Below, in pieces: positions 35,601 to 46,858 of a stretch of DNA of 64,000 nt. A program made the position numbers and the translations under genes. The stretch spans positions 1,878,754 to 1,942,753 of the forward strand of contig JAYKAV010002766.1 of NCBI GenBank assembly GCA_035582835.1, in the 5' to 3' direction. The notes below the pieces were generated by a model. That model was given only the letters and a program-made list of their open reading frames with translations. It searched no databases and was not told the DNA's origin. Source of the DNA: Phoebastria nigripes. Lineage: Eukaryota; Chordata; Aves; Procellariiformes; Diomedeidae. Position 1 is the first letter of the stretch. Each line of letters starts with the position of its first letter.

Positions 35601-36269
35601 TTACAACGTCTATAGGCTCTTTCTCAATTCTTTGCATATGCAGAGAGTAACCTTGTGGGCAGCAGTAGAACTCGGCAGCAACATAAAAAGCTTTTTATTT
35701 TCCCTTCTAAATGTGGTGCTGCGATAAAAAAAAAGCTTTTAGTAAATTAGAGGAGAAGCAAATGACGTTGTTGCCAGGGAAGGGTGCTCATCATTGAGGT
35801 GACTTCTATTTTGTGTCTGTCTTGGTTTTATTTATTTCTTTTGTTTTGCTGCTATTAGGGGAGACGATTCAAATGAACTGTGGAACACCTAAGCGTAGCT
35901 TGGTAAAGATGGCTTAGCTGGAATATGAGTAGACCTAAATCTCTAGCAGGGGCATGACAAGAACCCCAATACTTCCAAAATTGCAGCAGAGCTTGAACTG
36001 CCTCCCTGCCACAGCTCTCGCCATTCTCTATCATTTGTAACATCAGCTGATAAAATTGAAAGGACAAGTCTGTATTTCTTGCCTGTACAGCAATAAAATG
36101 TGTAAGACATTTGGAATCTCGTAAGATTTCCAGACCAAAATGTTTTCATAGTAAGTAGCTACAGTTTCTGAAATTAGCCTGCCTTGAGGGTGAATTCGTA
36201 TCAGAACACCTTTTTTTCCTAATTTTAGCACATGCATCTTGGGAAATGATGCCACAGAGTCTGTGGGAG
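32646..36269. other. Non-coding unique sequence, no gene recognised
   Basis: A G10 run lies near 33788 and a run of 15 A at 34868-34882. The 143-codon minus frame (35206-35637) is rich in serine, histidine and threonine, faces a 100-codon plus frame, and has no family match that I know. No RNA gene is visible. Confidence 0.5.
34401..34423. repeat. Short perfect hairpin, 10-bp arms
   Basis: CTGCTTACGT (34401-34410) and ACGTAAGCAG (34414-34423) are exact reverse complements with a 3-base loop. Both arms contain TTACGTAA-like half sites of the kind bZIP factors bind, but no regulatory role can be shown. Confidence 0.7.
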
Positions 36270-36490
36270 TCTGAGATTTTAAGGCCAGAATGAACTACAA
36301 GATCATCTCATCTGACAGCTAGCATAATGCAGCATTCAGCAATTACTGCATCAGGATGGTGTCTTATGCCCCATCTAGCAAATCTTTCACTGATACAGGC
36401 AGTGATTTAGAGACTCCACGTCAGGACACATCAGCCACGTTCCTAGCTGAGTTGTTTCCAGTAGTTAATCACTCCTCACTCATTTCCGAA
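36270..36490 (-). mobile_element. Old CR1-type LINE remnant, antisense
   Basis: Read on the plus strand, the segment begins with TTTTAAGGCCAGAATGAAC (from 36277), then ATCATCTCATCTGAC. Further right it carries GAGACTCCACG and AGTTGTTTCCAGTAGTTAAT (36449-36468). This order matches the reverse complement of the 3' part of an old CR1 subfamily that I know from turtles and other sauropsids. The copy is highly diverged and keeps no reading frame. I infer the minus orientation from the order of these blocks. It could instead be assigned to a sister subfamily of CR1/L3. Confidence 0.68.
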
Positions 36491-36909
36491 GCCTTTGGAG
36501 TGCAGTTATCTGTTGGGAATGAATGTAGTCCTTTTTGCTGTGTAATGGACAGGTAGAAAAGTGACAAGAATTCCAGAGGAAACTCTTATTATTTGAAGCA
36601 ACGGCCATATGACAAGTTTAGTTGCAACTCCTGGCTCAGAATGATAGTCTGTGGTGAATCTCCTCTTTTGTCCTGTTTGAAGAAAAAAACACCCTTAAGC
36701 ATTTTGTTGTTCCCATATGAAAACAATGCATTTGAGTATGACAAATCAAATCCCACTCAGCCAAGTCAAAGCCTTTTGTACTCATTAGCTTTCTGCTTGT
36801 TTTACTCCTTTTGATGCATCTGGCTTCCACCTCCTCTCCTGCTAACACGCTCTGTGTTTTCCCATCAAACCACATTTTTTTGGAGTCATCAAAGACAGGC
36901 ATTGCCATG

Positions 36910-37070
36910 TTTAAAGAACATAAACTTTTAATTTGATGGCATTATGATCAGCTGAAGACAGGTTCCTTTTGTTCGTGTTTCTTTGCTTAGACACTTGCCA
37001 AGACAAATTGAAATGTAAAAATATCTATCCTTGTTTAAGCAATTATATTTAATAAGGCTCGGAGGGAAGT
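36910..37070. other. AT-rich segment with NF1- and forkhead-like motifs
   Basis: The segment holds GTGTTTCTTTGC (36978-36989), CTTGCCAAGACAAA (36994-37007; an NF1 half site TTGCCAAG), then 'atatttaataagg'. No frame of 60 or more codons lies within it. Candidate regulatory DNA by composition only. Confidence 0.22.
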
Positions 37071-37439
37071 GTGTTCTAGGAAATACAAGAGGGTGAGAAT
37101 TGAAGGACTCCTGTCACTTTTGTCCTGGCTTTGTTACTGATTTGTTATTTGGCTCTGACTCAATGGCAGAACAAGGAATTCATCACTGGTCTGTAGGTGT
37201 GTGTGCTTATACTCTGTGTGTGAGCCCATCCAGCCCAGTGGAGAAGACCTCGGAGATTCATCTGAGCACGTATCAGGGAGTGCCGAACTGTTAATATTGA
37301 ATTAGGTGATTTATTAAGTTATGTGTAAGTTGCAGTGACAACAACTTAATTTTAACAGGGCTGATACACTTGTACTCAGATGAAACAAGTGGCAGTGGCA
37401 GGTCTGAATGCTTTGGTTCTCTAGCTGCTGAAGCTGGGT

Positions 37440-37590
37440 AACTGAAGTTCTTTCCATCCTGTTCTCATCTGTATTATTAAGACTATAATGTCTTGGGGAC
37501 AAGGGATTGTTGCTTGAAGCCCGTACGAAGCATAACAGGACCNGATCTCAGTTGCAGCCTCTGGTCGTTACTGTAATACATGCAATGGGA
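37440..37590 (+). mobile_element. Ancient SINE 3' half
   Basis: TGTCTTGGGGACAAGGGATT (37490-37509) is followed by 'cataacaggaccn' and 'gatctcagttgcagcctctgg', ending 'cgttactgtaataca' (37566-37580). The order matches the same sauropsid SINE tail as at 32.5 kb. One N falls inside at 37543. It is non-coding. Confidence 0.68.
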
Positions 37591-38424
37591 GGGGGTCTTG
37601 AGCCATCTGAGAGGACACTAGTACACAGAGGTAAGGGAGAGTCTGATCTTGGCTGGGGCTTTAAGGGCCTCTTGGATAAATAACATCCTATTAAATAAAT
37701 AAAAGCACGTGGCCTCATTTCTTATGGTCCTGAGATTTCTCAGCAGTGTTTCAGATCAAGTCCTCAGTTACTTCAAAAGCTTCTCCAGCACTTAATGTTC
37801 TACAAAATTGTACGCGTGTTCCCTTAGATGATATGAAAAAGTGACTGCTGTTTGCTACTTGTGCAACCAAAAAAAAGCCATTTCCATTTCCACAGTTTAA
37901 CAGCTCAACTAAAACAGCAGCAGTGACTGTATCAACAACAGGCGTGCGCAAACAGCACAGCCACTTCCACTGTGGAAACTGATCAATTGAAATTGATTCT
38001 TCCAGAATGATGGCAAATAAACCCCCACATTTCCTAGGCTCTCTGCACAAAGCTTATTGTAGTGTCATGTAAAATATTTATGCCAAATTCATTTGGAAGC
38101 TGTAACTTACATTATCCACAAATGAGTTCAATGAAGCCTTTTCAAAAAGCATTTTACTTTCGAGCAGGGAAGTGCTTTACTGTCTTCAGTGTCCTGGGGT
38201 TTGAATACGCACCCCCCCTCCCTTATAATTTTATCTGTCCAGGAACAATTTGTATTTCAGGGAATGGTGTTTAAATTTTTTATTTCTTGTCTGTTTGGGA
38301 AATCTGTTTCATCTTTGGTTTTGTTTTCTATGTGTTTTTTCTGCCTGGTAAATATGTTTTTTGTTTTGGTTTGGTTTTTTTCTTTCTTTTAAAAGAGAGG
38401 AAATATAAATATTCAATTTAAAGT

Positions 38425-38530
38425 CTTGAATTGGGGAATCAGCTTTGAATTTCCAGCTCCTCTGCCATGGACTCCCTGGGTTTCCTTGGGCAGATCTATC
38501 TGCTTATTGAAACTCGCCTGGACTTCATTA
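38425..38530 (+). mobile_element. MIR-type SINE remnant, left member of an inverted pair
   Basis: 'Gaatcagctttgaatttcc', then 'ctctgccatggactccctgg', then TTCCTTGGGCAGAT (38482-38495), reproduce the MIR head-to-CORE order on the plus strand. A second MIR-type copy in the opposite orientation begins about 55 bases to the right. Confidence 0.66.
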
Positions 38531-38584
38531 TCAGCAGATGTGAACATCTTTTAGAGTTCAATTAAATTATACTCACTGTACTGC

Positions 38585-38785
38585 CTGTAGATGAAAACTA
38601 TTGTTATCTTTATTTTATAGCTAGAGGAACCAAGAGGCTTAAGGGCCCACCCACAAAGGGATATGAAAGTATCCATATAGCAAAGATGAGGATTCCTGTG
38701 TTAGCTTCAGTCTCGCTGACACAGGTGACAAGGCTGTGCTGGGTGTTGTTTGGCCTAGATTTATTGAATAAGAGGTTGGATTTTC
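38585..38785 (-). mobile_element. MIR-type SINE remnant, right member of an inverted pair
   Basis: On the plus strand the order is 'ctattgttatctttatttta', 'tagctagaggaaccaagagg', 'cttaagggcccacccacaaa', then 'gaggattcctgtgttagc'. This is the reverse complement of the MIR consensus: the 'catctgtaaaatggggata' block, the 'gtgaccttgggcaagtcactt' block, then the 'ctgggttcaaatcc' block. It is strongly diverged but collinear over about 200 bases. Confidence 0.7.
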
Positions 38786-41700
38786 TACTGATTCTTAAAT
38801 TATTATATGTTGATTTTTTTTTTTGTCTTCACTACATGTTCTCTGCTGCTGAATTAGATGAGCTATTGTGGGACGATAGACCAGTAGTGTCCAGATCTGC
38901 AAGGCCACTGTTCAGGGAGATTTCCTAAAGGAGTAAGGCTTGCAGGGTTGTGCATTGTACTGTCCCATCAGTTTCTTCACAGTACCTACTGATTCCCCCT
39001 CTCTCCCCCCNCACCAAGTTTCATGAAAATTGGTAACTGAATGTTGGAGACATTGAAATTACTTTCTACACTGAGAAGAAAGAGTCAAATTGTTAAACTT
39101 CCATTTCATGGCAACCAACTGGCCAGTCAGCCTTCATATAGCTCCAGCCTAACCAGGGCACTGGCTCTTGCTTGATTAGGTGTCATTGAGAATAAGTTGT
39201 GATTGCTGCAGTGGGAGGATTAGGGGAAATGAGACAGACCTGCAAGAAACCAGGTTGTGTTTTTTCCTCTGCTTATGGGAACAGCTTGCTTTAAGTGGAA
39301 GTCTCCTGCCAGCCCCAGATGTGCAGCTGAGCAATTTAGTTAGCACTAGCTGTCCTCTGTGATGCTTTATCCTCACACAGACCATTTTCAGGGACACAAG
39401 GTGATGACAGTAACTTCTATCTATGTTTGTTTCTTAAGGCTGATGTTGCTTTCTGGAAGAGTCTTGGTTTTTTGTTGTTGCTAGCATGGGTCCTTTACTG
39501 CCCTGAGTCACCCTTTAGGAAACCTTTTTAAATTGCACAAAATAATGAGCTGATTCACTGGTGGAATTTCCTTCCTTTCACTGAAAGGACTCACCTCCAT
39601 CAAAGAGGAAAATTAGATTGCACCTAAAATGGCCCTTTGCTGCACCCCCAAAAACATCCTTGTGGTGGGAGGATGCTGCTGCAGTGATAAATATGCTACT
39701 TTCATGATTTTAATAATTAAGAATGCACTTGAAAAAAATCCTTCTGCACATGCTATAGAATGGTCTATTGCATTTATTCTAGCCTCTCACAGATCCTTAA
39801 GGTTTTATGGGCACTTTAAAGCAGAAATAAAGATCCTGTTTATATTCAAAAAACAGATGTCTTTCAAACTGCCATGCTATTCCACACAACTGTAGCTATT
39901 TTCTCTTTAAGATGTTGCATCTGGGCCACAGTCTTTTGCCTTTCCTTTTCTAGAGATGTGCAGGTTTAGGGCAGAAGAAATCTCCTGTTCTTTCCCCAGT
40001 CCTTGTAAACACATGCTAGACATGTAGTCAGCACAATGTTTGGAAACCCAGATGTGAGTGATGCTCTGTTACACAGAAATAAATGCTATATATAGGGCTA
40101 TGCCTGTATTCTTGTGAGGCCAGGGCAGGGAGCATTAAAAACCAGAGTGGCTGGCCCTGTGTGCTTGTTGTCACTGTCATGTGCTGTGGCCCAAGCTGTG
40201 GGGGTCTGCACAGTAGAAGGGCAGCCTGAGTCTAAAAGTGGTAGCTCAGACAGCCTGTCCCCCTGCCCCAAACGTTCAAATTGGATGGCTCCATCTTTGA
40301 GTGTCTCTTGGGTATTTATTGCCTTCCCATACTTGCTGACCTACTCTGAGGTACATAAAAGCATCCATGGGAATCCCTCTTGTAAAGATGGACTCGTAGC
40401 TTAAAGCAGAAGTCTTCAGAGGGGTCTGCCCCCATCTTCCTCCTCATGTCCAGCATAAAATGTACCTAGCTGACGTGTTGCAGTCTAGCTCAGAAGCAGG
40501 TTAAATTTTAATATACTTAGGAACTTAACAGTATGGCTGTGGCAAGTATCCCTTTGCTTCCATTTTCCATCTGTAAAATGAGGATGAAACTGTTCTGTTC
40601 CCAAATGGCAGCTCCTAATGAAGCTCACAGGTCCTGCAAAGTATCCAGATCAGTGTGGTTTTGTTTCTGAAACTATCCTGGCACTGCAAGGAGAGGAGGT
40701 AACTAAGAGAATTGAAGTAGCAGATATTACACAGCTTTGTCTTTGCTTGATCGGACTGCAGAATATCAAAGGATAAGAAAATCCAATGAATTAAAAGGGA
40801 AGTTCTGTTCTGCAGAGTCGTCATAGCAGAATAATGTAGATACAGTTATTTATTTTTGAGATTCACCCAAGAAGTCTCCCGGAGAAATAGAACTGATGCA
40901 TCTGGGCTGTTCGGGATATATATTTGTTTTCATTATTACTTTTTGGCAGAAAATGTCTTCCAAAGGAAATAAATACAGGAAGATATTAGATGGGAAGAAT
41001 TGGTGATTTTTAGGATCTGCTTTCCTCCCACCTTGCTTTTTTGTATTTGTGTACTCTCTTCTTTTGTAAGCTCTGTTTCATTTATAATGAAGTATCTTTA
41101 AGTTTGATTGACAGCTGAGGACAGTTTGTGACATATCAGCTGCAGTATAAAGGCACTGTGATGAATGGTTTAGGAAAACACAAGGAAAGAAAAGCACCAA
41201 TTTCACTGATGGGGTAGGTTTGTTGACAAAGAAGTCACTTTGGTTTTTTGTTATGTTCCCTCTACTATGAGCAGGTTTGGTGCGAGGGGTTTCCAGTGGC
41301 GCAGTCAACCAGTGTGCATCACCACTGTCAGTGTGGCCCCAGCTCTACTGGGCAGCGGTACCATAGCCATTGTGCAGCTATGACCTGCATCGTTCTTCTA
41401 ACCTTCAGCTTCCTCATCCCACCCTTCCAGTCCAGTTCTCTTTCCATGCACATTGAACTGATTTTCAAGCACAGGGCATGTATTTATGGGGCTCCCCATT
41501 AAACTGATTCTGCCATTTGACTTCCNAAGTATAATGGAAAAATCCCTGCAGCCCAGTACAGCGGTAGTGGGAGTACAGACAGGATGGTAAACTGAATTGC
41601 TAGAGGAATCGATATAAATCAAAGCAGGTAGTTAAAATGGGGGAGAAATGAAAAGAGACTTCTTTATTACTAGAAACTCTAAATTAGTTTTCAGCAACTG

Positions 41701-42845
41701 AATTGGGAATAAGGAACGCAATGTGCTACACCATAGTTTCTTAAGAAAAAGGATGCGGATGAAATCCCTCCTGAGCAAAATAATGAGGTTAATAAGGATA
41801 GCTGTGCCTCCCCAATTAGGGAACATGGGAGGCCAGCATATTACTGTCTTGGCAGACGACACTATGATGTCCAGCTGGGGCTGATGGTTTTAAAAGTTAT
41901 AATAAGTAAGCAGATCAAAATGCATCTGTGTAGTAAATAAAATACATGCCAATGCATGGAGGGGGATTTGCAGGCCAACTGTTCTGTGCAAAATTACATG
42001 CTAAAGGAATCCATTGCCTAAAAAAGGGGCAAAACTCTGCAATCTACAGCTGTGGTTTTTGTGCTTCTCTGGAAACCTTGGATGATCCTCTCGACACCTC
42101 CGGGTGGTGAGGAATATTTACCAAGGCAGTTTGATAGGCGGTACAATTTGGCAAAATGTTATTATTTTGTTCCTAAAAAAAAAAAAAAAGCCATGAGATT
42201 TGGGCCACAGCTGCAGAGTAAGGCAGCAGTGAGAGTGAGAAACTTTGATTCAGGGTCTTTAAATTACATCAGCTGTACACACCTTCGACCTGCAATGCAG
42301 TCAAGCTTGGGCAAAAGATGCTTTCTTCCCAGGTCTGCTATATCGTGTAGTTGTACAGTACCTCCAGCTTAATCTGCTGCTCACAACTGTGTCAGGTCCT
42401 GAACTTCAGGAAGAGCTCAGTTGGGGAACCTTAGGCAAAGAGAGATGGAAAAGAGGATTTGGCTAATGAAATTTGTGTGAGCGTGGACTTGAACAAGACT
42501 TTGAGGTTAGTCTCTAACACTGCTACCAGCCTCAGAGGGGCGAGAATAGGTCTTCTGCTCTGTTAGGTCTTTGTTTAGACTTTAGCCTTTGGAGCAGACC
42601 CTTGCTCTATATTTGTGGATACAACAGTGTTATATCAATACTGTGTTACTGTCAATACTAATACAATAGTGTTAACGTACCATACTTAGGACATCAAAGT
42701 AAAAGAGCATTTATGCTTGGGGGAAGAATGAACTATGCAAATGTCTTGAGTGACTAAAGAGAAGGGACAACAAACCAAGGGGAAGTGGTAGACATGTAGG
42801 AAGGAGGGAGAAAGCATCTTTAGCACTCTTCATGACAAGGGGAAA
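38786..42845. other. Non-coding unique sequence, no gene recognised
   Basis: Apart from the MIR fragment near 40.55 kb, I see only short frames (at most 106 codons, 42052-42372, running through an A-rich lysine stretch at 42175-42189). A small cluster of AATACTGTG/AATAGTGTT-like direct repeats lies at 42625-42680. Confidence 0.5.
40530..40600 (+). mobile_element. MIR-type SINE CORE fragment
   Basis: CATCTGTAAAATGAGGAT (40568-40585) is an almost exact MIR block. It is preceded by 'ggcaagtatccctttgcttc', which resembles the 'gggcaagtcacttaacctctc' block. The flanks are too decayed to extend. Confidence 0.65.
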
Positions 42846-43250
42846 ACTCTTGTGGCCCTCACCTTCCCTTGGCAGCCCCTTCACAGCCCAGCCATCATGG
42901 AGGTTCTGCACTTCCTCTACAATCTAAATCTCATTGTTTTGGAGCCGAGCTCTGAAGATAGATACAAACCACCTCAGGCTCCCACACAGAAGTGGCCAGG
43001 ACTGAAAGTTGATTGTGGCTTTTGCCTCTCTTTCTTTGGCATCTCCTTCACAGACACACCAACGTCGGGGCTCTGCGCTTCCTCTACCCTGTATCTCTCA
43101 CACTAGTCAAGCCCAGATTCTAAAAGGAAAAACTACTGCCTCTGGCTCCCACACAGAAGTGGCCAAGACTGAAAGCTGTTGCTGGCTCTCNCCTTTCCTT
43201 GGTAGCCCCTACATGGCCCAATCAACACCAGGGCTCTGCGCTTCCTCTGT
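42846..43250 (+). repeat. Tandem repeat, ~165-bp unit, two full and one partial copy
   Basis: The block GGCTCCCACACAGAAGTGGC occurs at 42977 and again at 43144, a spacing of 167. Within each unit it is followed by a 'gccaagactgaaag'-like stretch, a 'ccttggcagcccct'-like stretch and CTCTGCGCTTCCTCT. The CTTCCTCT end of the unit recurs at 42911, 43078 and 43241 (spacings 167 and 163). The first copy is recognisable only in its right half, from about 42846. Copies differ by roughly 15-25% by eye. The short open frames across the array follow from the repeat and show no protein family. It is immediately followed by an inverted copy. Confidence 0.82.
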
Positions 43251-43254
43251 GTTG

Positions 43255-43341
43255 GTGGCATTGTGAAGGGGATGCCAAGGGAAGGGGAGGGCTAGTAAGA
43301 GCTTTCTCTCCTGGCCACTTTTATATCGGAGCTTCAGGTGG
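43255..43341 (-). repeat. Inverted copy of the ~165-bp tandem unit
   Basis: The reverse complement of this segment reads AAAGTGGCCAGGAGAGAAAG, then a gap, then 'cttcccttggcatccccttc'. This matches the first 80 or so bases of the direct unit at 43144-43225, in the opposite orientation. With a spacer of about 30 bases the two arms could fold back as an imperfect long hairpin, on DNA or on any transcript of either strand. Confidence 0.75.
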
Positions 43342-44224
43342 GGGGTGGCTGTTTTGGGTGTTCTTTCCTTCCTCAAATTGGATATATTTTTTGTTTTAAT
43401 ATTTGCTAACATTGCTTTTCCAAAATTCAGAGTTATGTGCCACTGCTGCCTTCTGTAACCCTGGAGTAGGGGGAAGAGTTTTTTTTTTTGTAACTTGCAG
43501 CAGGATATGATAGTGAGAGAGCTTTGTATTTATTTCACCNGAAGAGGAATTGCAGGATGATAGGGCATGACTTAGTGAAGAGCTGAGCTGACCTTGCTTT
43601 CTCTGAAGTCCAAAATGGAGGTTCTGTTGTCATCACTGTACTGTTTACAGGATAGAAGGGGTCTTGCTGTGCTAATTACCTCCAATTTCCATGAAGAAAT
43701 TACTTCACTACTGACAAGTCATGTCTGTTTTGAATATTTCTGAGAAACATGAAAAGGTTTTAGTGAAAGCAGTGCGTTATTCCTATCACCCTGCTGGAAG
43801 AGGACCCTTTGACAGTCTGCTTGCTGGTCAGGGGACTCCCCTTCTGGGGCTGCTCTTCAAAGTGGGTGACCCCAGCACAGCCCCATCCCTTGTAGCCTTG
43901 ACAATCCCCACGGCCTGAGCCAACTTTTGCCATCCTAATGCTGGAGAGCATTGCAGTCCCTTACCAAGCTTTGGAAGCACTCCAGCCTCCATTCATCACT
44001 TTAATGGTGATGGACCTATTAAAAATATCACTTCAGCTTCCTCAAAATATGATTGTTGTGCATATACTTTGAATGTAAGTAACTTTGTACCTCAGTTCAC
44101 TGCCACAATCTCTGCTAGGTGTGTGGAAGAAAACAGCAATGTAGCCAAAAGCTACAATCATTTTCTGCAGATATTTCCTCTTCTTTCTTGCACCTCTGAT
44201 GTATCAGATTACCTTATCGGAGCC

Positions 44225-44335
44225 ACTGGTTGAATTATAATATTGTTTATTATAGCCTATCAATCAGAGTCCATCATGTTCAATCCCTATTAATGATAAT
44301 GTGCCTTTCCTTCAGCAGATGCTGTAAAAGAAAAG
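44225..44335 (-). mobile_element. Possible ancient SINE remnant, antisense
   Basis: TATTGTTTATTATAGCCTAT (44241-44260), 'caatcagagtccatcatgtt' and 'gcagatgctgtaaaag' resemble the reverse complement of the sauropsid SINE tail seen at 32.6 and 37.5 kb. The similarity is patchy and this call could be wrong. Confidence 0.35.
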
Positions 44336-45304
44336 AGGGGAAAAAATAGAAAGGAGGGAGAATTGCTTTTGGTGGGGGAGAGGGTGTAATCAAGAGGTTT
44401 GTCCAAAACTTTACAGAAACAACAGAATATTTTGCAGTCTGCAGGAACTGTCTAGATATTTGAGGGGAAAAAAAAAACACCAAAAAAAAAAATCTGCTCT
44501 TCAAAAGACAGATGATAAAATTATTTCATCTCCTTGGGTTGCTTTCATAAATATTATTGCCTCTACAATTCAGCAGCTGTTTGAAATAAATGTAAAAATA
44601 GGATGTTTTGTGTCATATCATACAATCAGAGAGCAACATGTCATGCTCTCAGTGCATTCTACAAAGTTCAGGAGGTATCATAGCTCTATACATCAAAGAG
44701 AACAGGTTTAAATTGTCCAGTTGTGTATTACAAGTCCAGTAATGCCATCAGTGCATTTTGAATAGTGCTGTTCAAGCTGGGTGATAAAGTGGCCGGTTAA
44801 GGGAAAGCAAGTCTACAGTGGTGTTAGAGATACTGTAAACTGAGTGTGGTTAATATACAGCTGGCATCTACAGGCTGAGTTGAGTTTATTGAACAGGCTG
44901 TGCATTTCCTGAGTGCAAGGGAAGCAGAAGGCTTGTGTCTGAGAATGGGAAAGCCTGGGCATGCTGATCTAATGGGAACCAAGGTGCAGAAAATCACACA
45001 GGTGAGGAGAGCAGCTTCTCCTTGTTTGTTTTTGCTATCATNTAATTGTCCTACAAGCTCAGGAGAAGGTAAAAGATACTTTGATTGCATAAACCTTTTT
45101 GTTCTTTGTTAGTATAATTGCAGTAATAGAAACAAGAAGGGTGGTCAGATCAAGCATTAAAAAGGCTGAAATGGTGAAAAGAGACACCTCAAGCAATAGC
45201 TGCTTTGGAAACAGTTCTCCAGAAGTGGGCCAAAAGGGAAAAGCAACACATTGTGCCACGCTCTCTGCTTTTGCTGTTAATAGCAGTCTGCAGGATGAAA
45301 AATT

Positions 45305-45485
45305 GACCCATCATAATGCAATACCGTTACATGATTCTTCTCATCTAAAGATTTTAAGTGCTCTAAAAAAAAGAGGCTGCATTAATCCCTTCTAAGGATG
45401 CAGAACGTGAAGCTAAGCAATTAACTGAAACTTGCCCAGAGGCACTTAGTGAGCGTGGTGGAGTTCAGAAGTCTGTCCCCCCACC
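45305..45485 (-). mobile_element. MIR-type SINE, nearly full-length remnant, antisense
   Basis: Read left to right on the plus strand: 'cataatgcaata' tail, 'tctaaagattttaagtgctc' (reverse of the 'aaagcgctttgagatc' block), 'gaagctaagcaattaactg', AACTTGCCCAGAGGCAC (45429-45445), then 'agtgagcgtggtggagttca'. This is the full collinear reverse complement of MIR from its 3' tail to near its head. It is one of the best-preserved copies in the window and has no coding capacity. Confidence 0.75.
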
Positions 45486-46480
45486 CGAGCTGTTTGTCCA
45501 TCCATTGGCATGCCCTGTCCCCTAGCAAAATTCTGGGGAAAGCGTCTAAGATACTTGTAATTTTGAACTAACGTAAGTGTTCTTTTAATTTCTTTTGAAA
45601 AGTCCTAATGGAAATAACTGTTTTTTCTTAGGGGGAAAAATTAGAAAACTTAAAACGAGCAAAAAAAAATTAACTTAATGATAAACCCATTTTAAGGTGT
45701 GAACATGACAGACCAAAAAAACCAAGGCTTTATATCCAACTTTCAGTGGGCGATTTCCTTGGGATTTGTGCCCTTTATAGGGCTCCCTATGATAAGAGGA
45801 TGGTCTTGTAATTTGTGGTACTTGAATTTCACTGCAGGCTCTTGTAACCTCCTGGAGAATCTTTGTCTCTTGTCTCCCCCTCAGCTGTGTCCACATCCTT
45901 AAATGAGCTGATGTTACAACACCAAGGACCCTTGGAGCTTTCACCCGGGAGGGCAGAAAACAGATTGCAGCAATGCTTATGTTGCCCAGTGCATACTGTT
46001 GATAGCTTAGGAAATTAGTTTTACTGGCCTGATCTGCACCTTTAAAAACAGCATGTAACCTTAATCTGCTTTACATAGTTGGTTTAAGATATTTACAGTA
46101 TATCACTTTCCCTAGCTCTCTTTTTCTTGATCTGTGTAGTGTCTGATTTCTTTAATGAAAGAGGATTCAATGTTTTCATTTGTAATGAATATGCTTAAAA
46201 TAATCTCCTGGAGAAGACAGACAACAGTTCAGTTCCTGAAAGTCACACCACATTGCATCCTACACCAGCTCATCACAGGAGTCAGAGGTAGGGGACAGGA
46301 AAGTTTTATGTCAAAATTTAAAATGGAACAAGTGCCTAGATTCTGGGAGATCTCTCTTTTGACACTTATTTTCAAAAAAGTACAAGAGGAGATTGAATAT
46401 TTTTCCTTCAGCTTTACTGTAAAAACTAGAATTTTGCTTCTGGAATATTTTTAGCTGTCAGTGTTGCAGGGAATAGCGCG

Positions 46481-46500
46481 GTCTGATCTCAAGATCAGAC
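46481..46500. repeat. Short perfect hairpin, 9-bp arms
   Basis: GTCTGATCT (46481-46489) and AGATCAGAC (46492-46500) are exact reverse complements with a 2-base spacer. As an extruded stem it would be tight. No terminator or gene end lies nearby. Confidence 0.7.
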
Positions 46501-46769
46501 AGGCGTCCTTATTACCTTTGAAAAATCTGGGTAGGATGTGATCTTTGTTATGCTGGTATGAATCCAGGGGATGCGGATCGAGGCTTTTGTCTTTGCAATG
46601 AGATGCTTCCTTGCAGTGCAAGAAATGCAAATGCAATCATCTAGCTTTACCCCTCCCCTCCAAAACAAACAATAATCAAAGTGGCTCTTGTGAAATACAA
46701 CAACAAAAAATAATAAATGAACCTGACCAAGGCAGTAACTAATCCAAATCACATGCAAAATAGCCCCAG

Positions 46770-46858
46770 CCCTCAAAAAAAAAAACAAAACAAAACAAAA
46801 AAACAAACCACCCCCCCCACACACAAAAACAAAACCAAAAAAACCAATACCCCAAAAC
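46770..46858 (+). repeat. A-rich low-complexity tract with C blocks
   Basis: The tract is built of poly-A interrupted by single C (AAAAC-type pentamers), then a run of 8 C near 46811-46818, then ACACAC and more A/C. It contains almost no G or T. The 124-codon minus-strand frame over it, with long F/G runs, is a product of this composition rather than a gene. Confidence 0.85.

Noticed and set aside
35206..35637. 143-codon minus-strand frame
   Set aside because: Serine/histidine/threonine-rich without a domain. It faces a plus frame of 100 codons and has no splice or promoter context.
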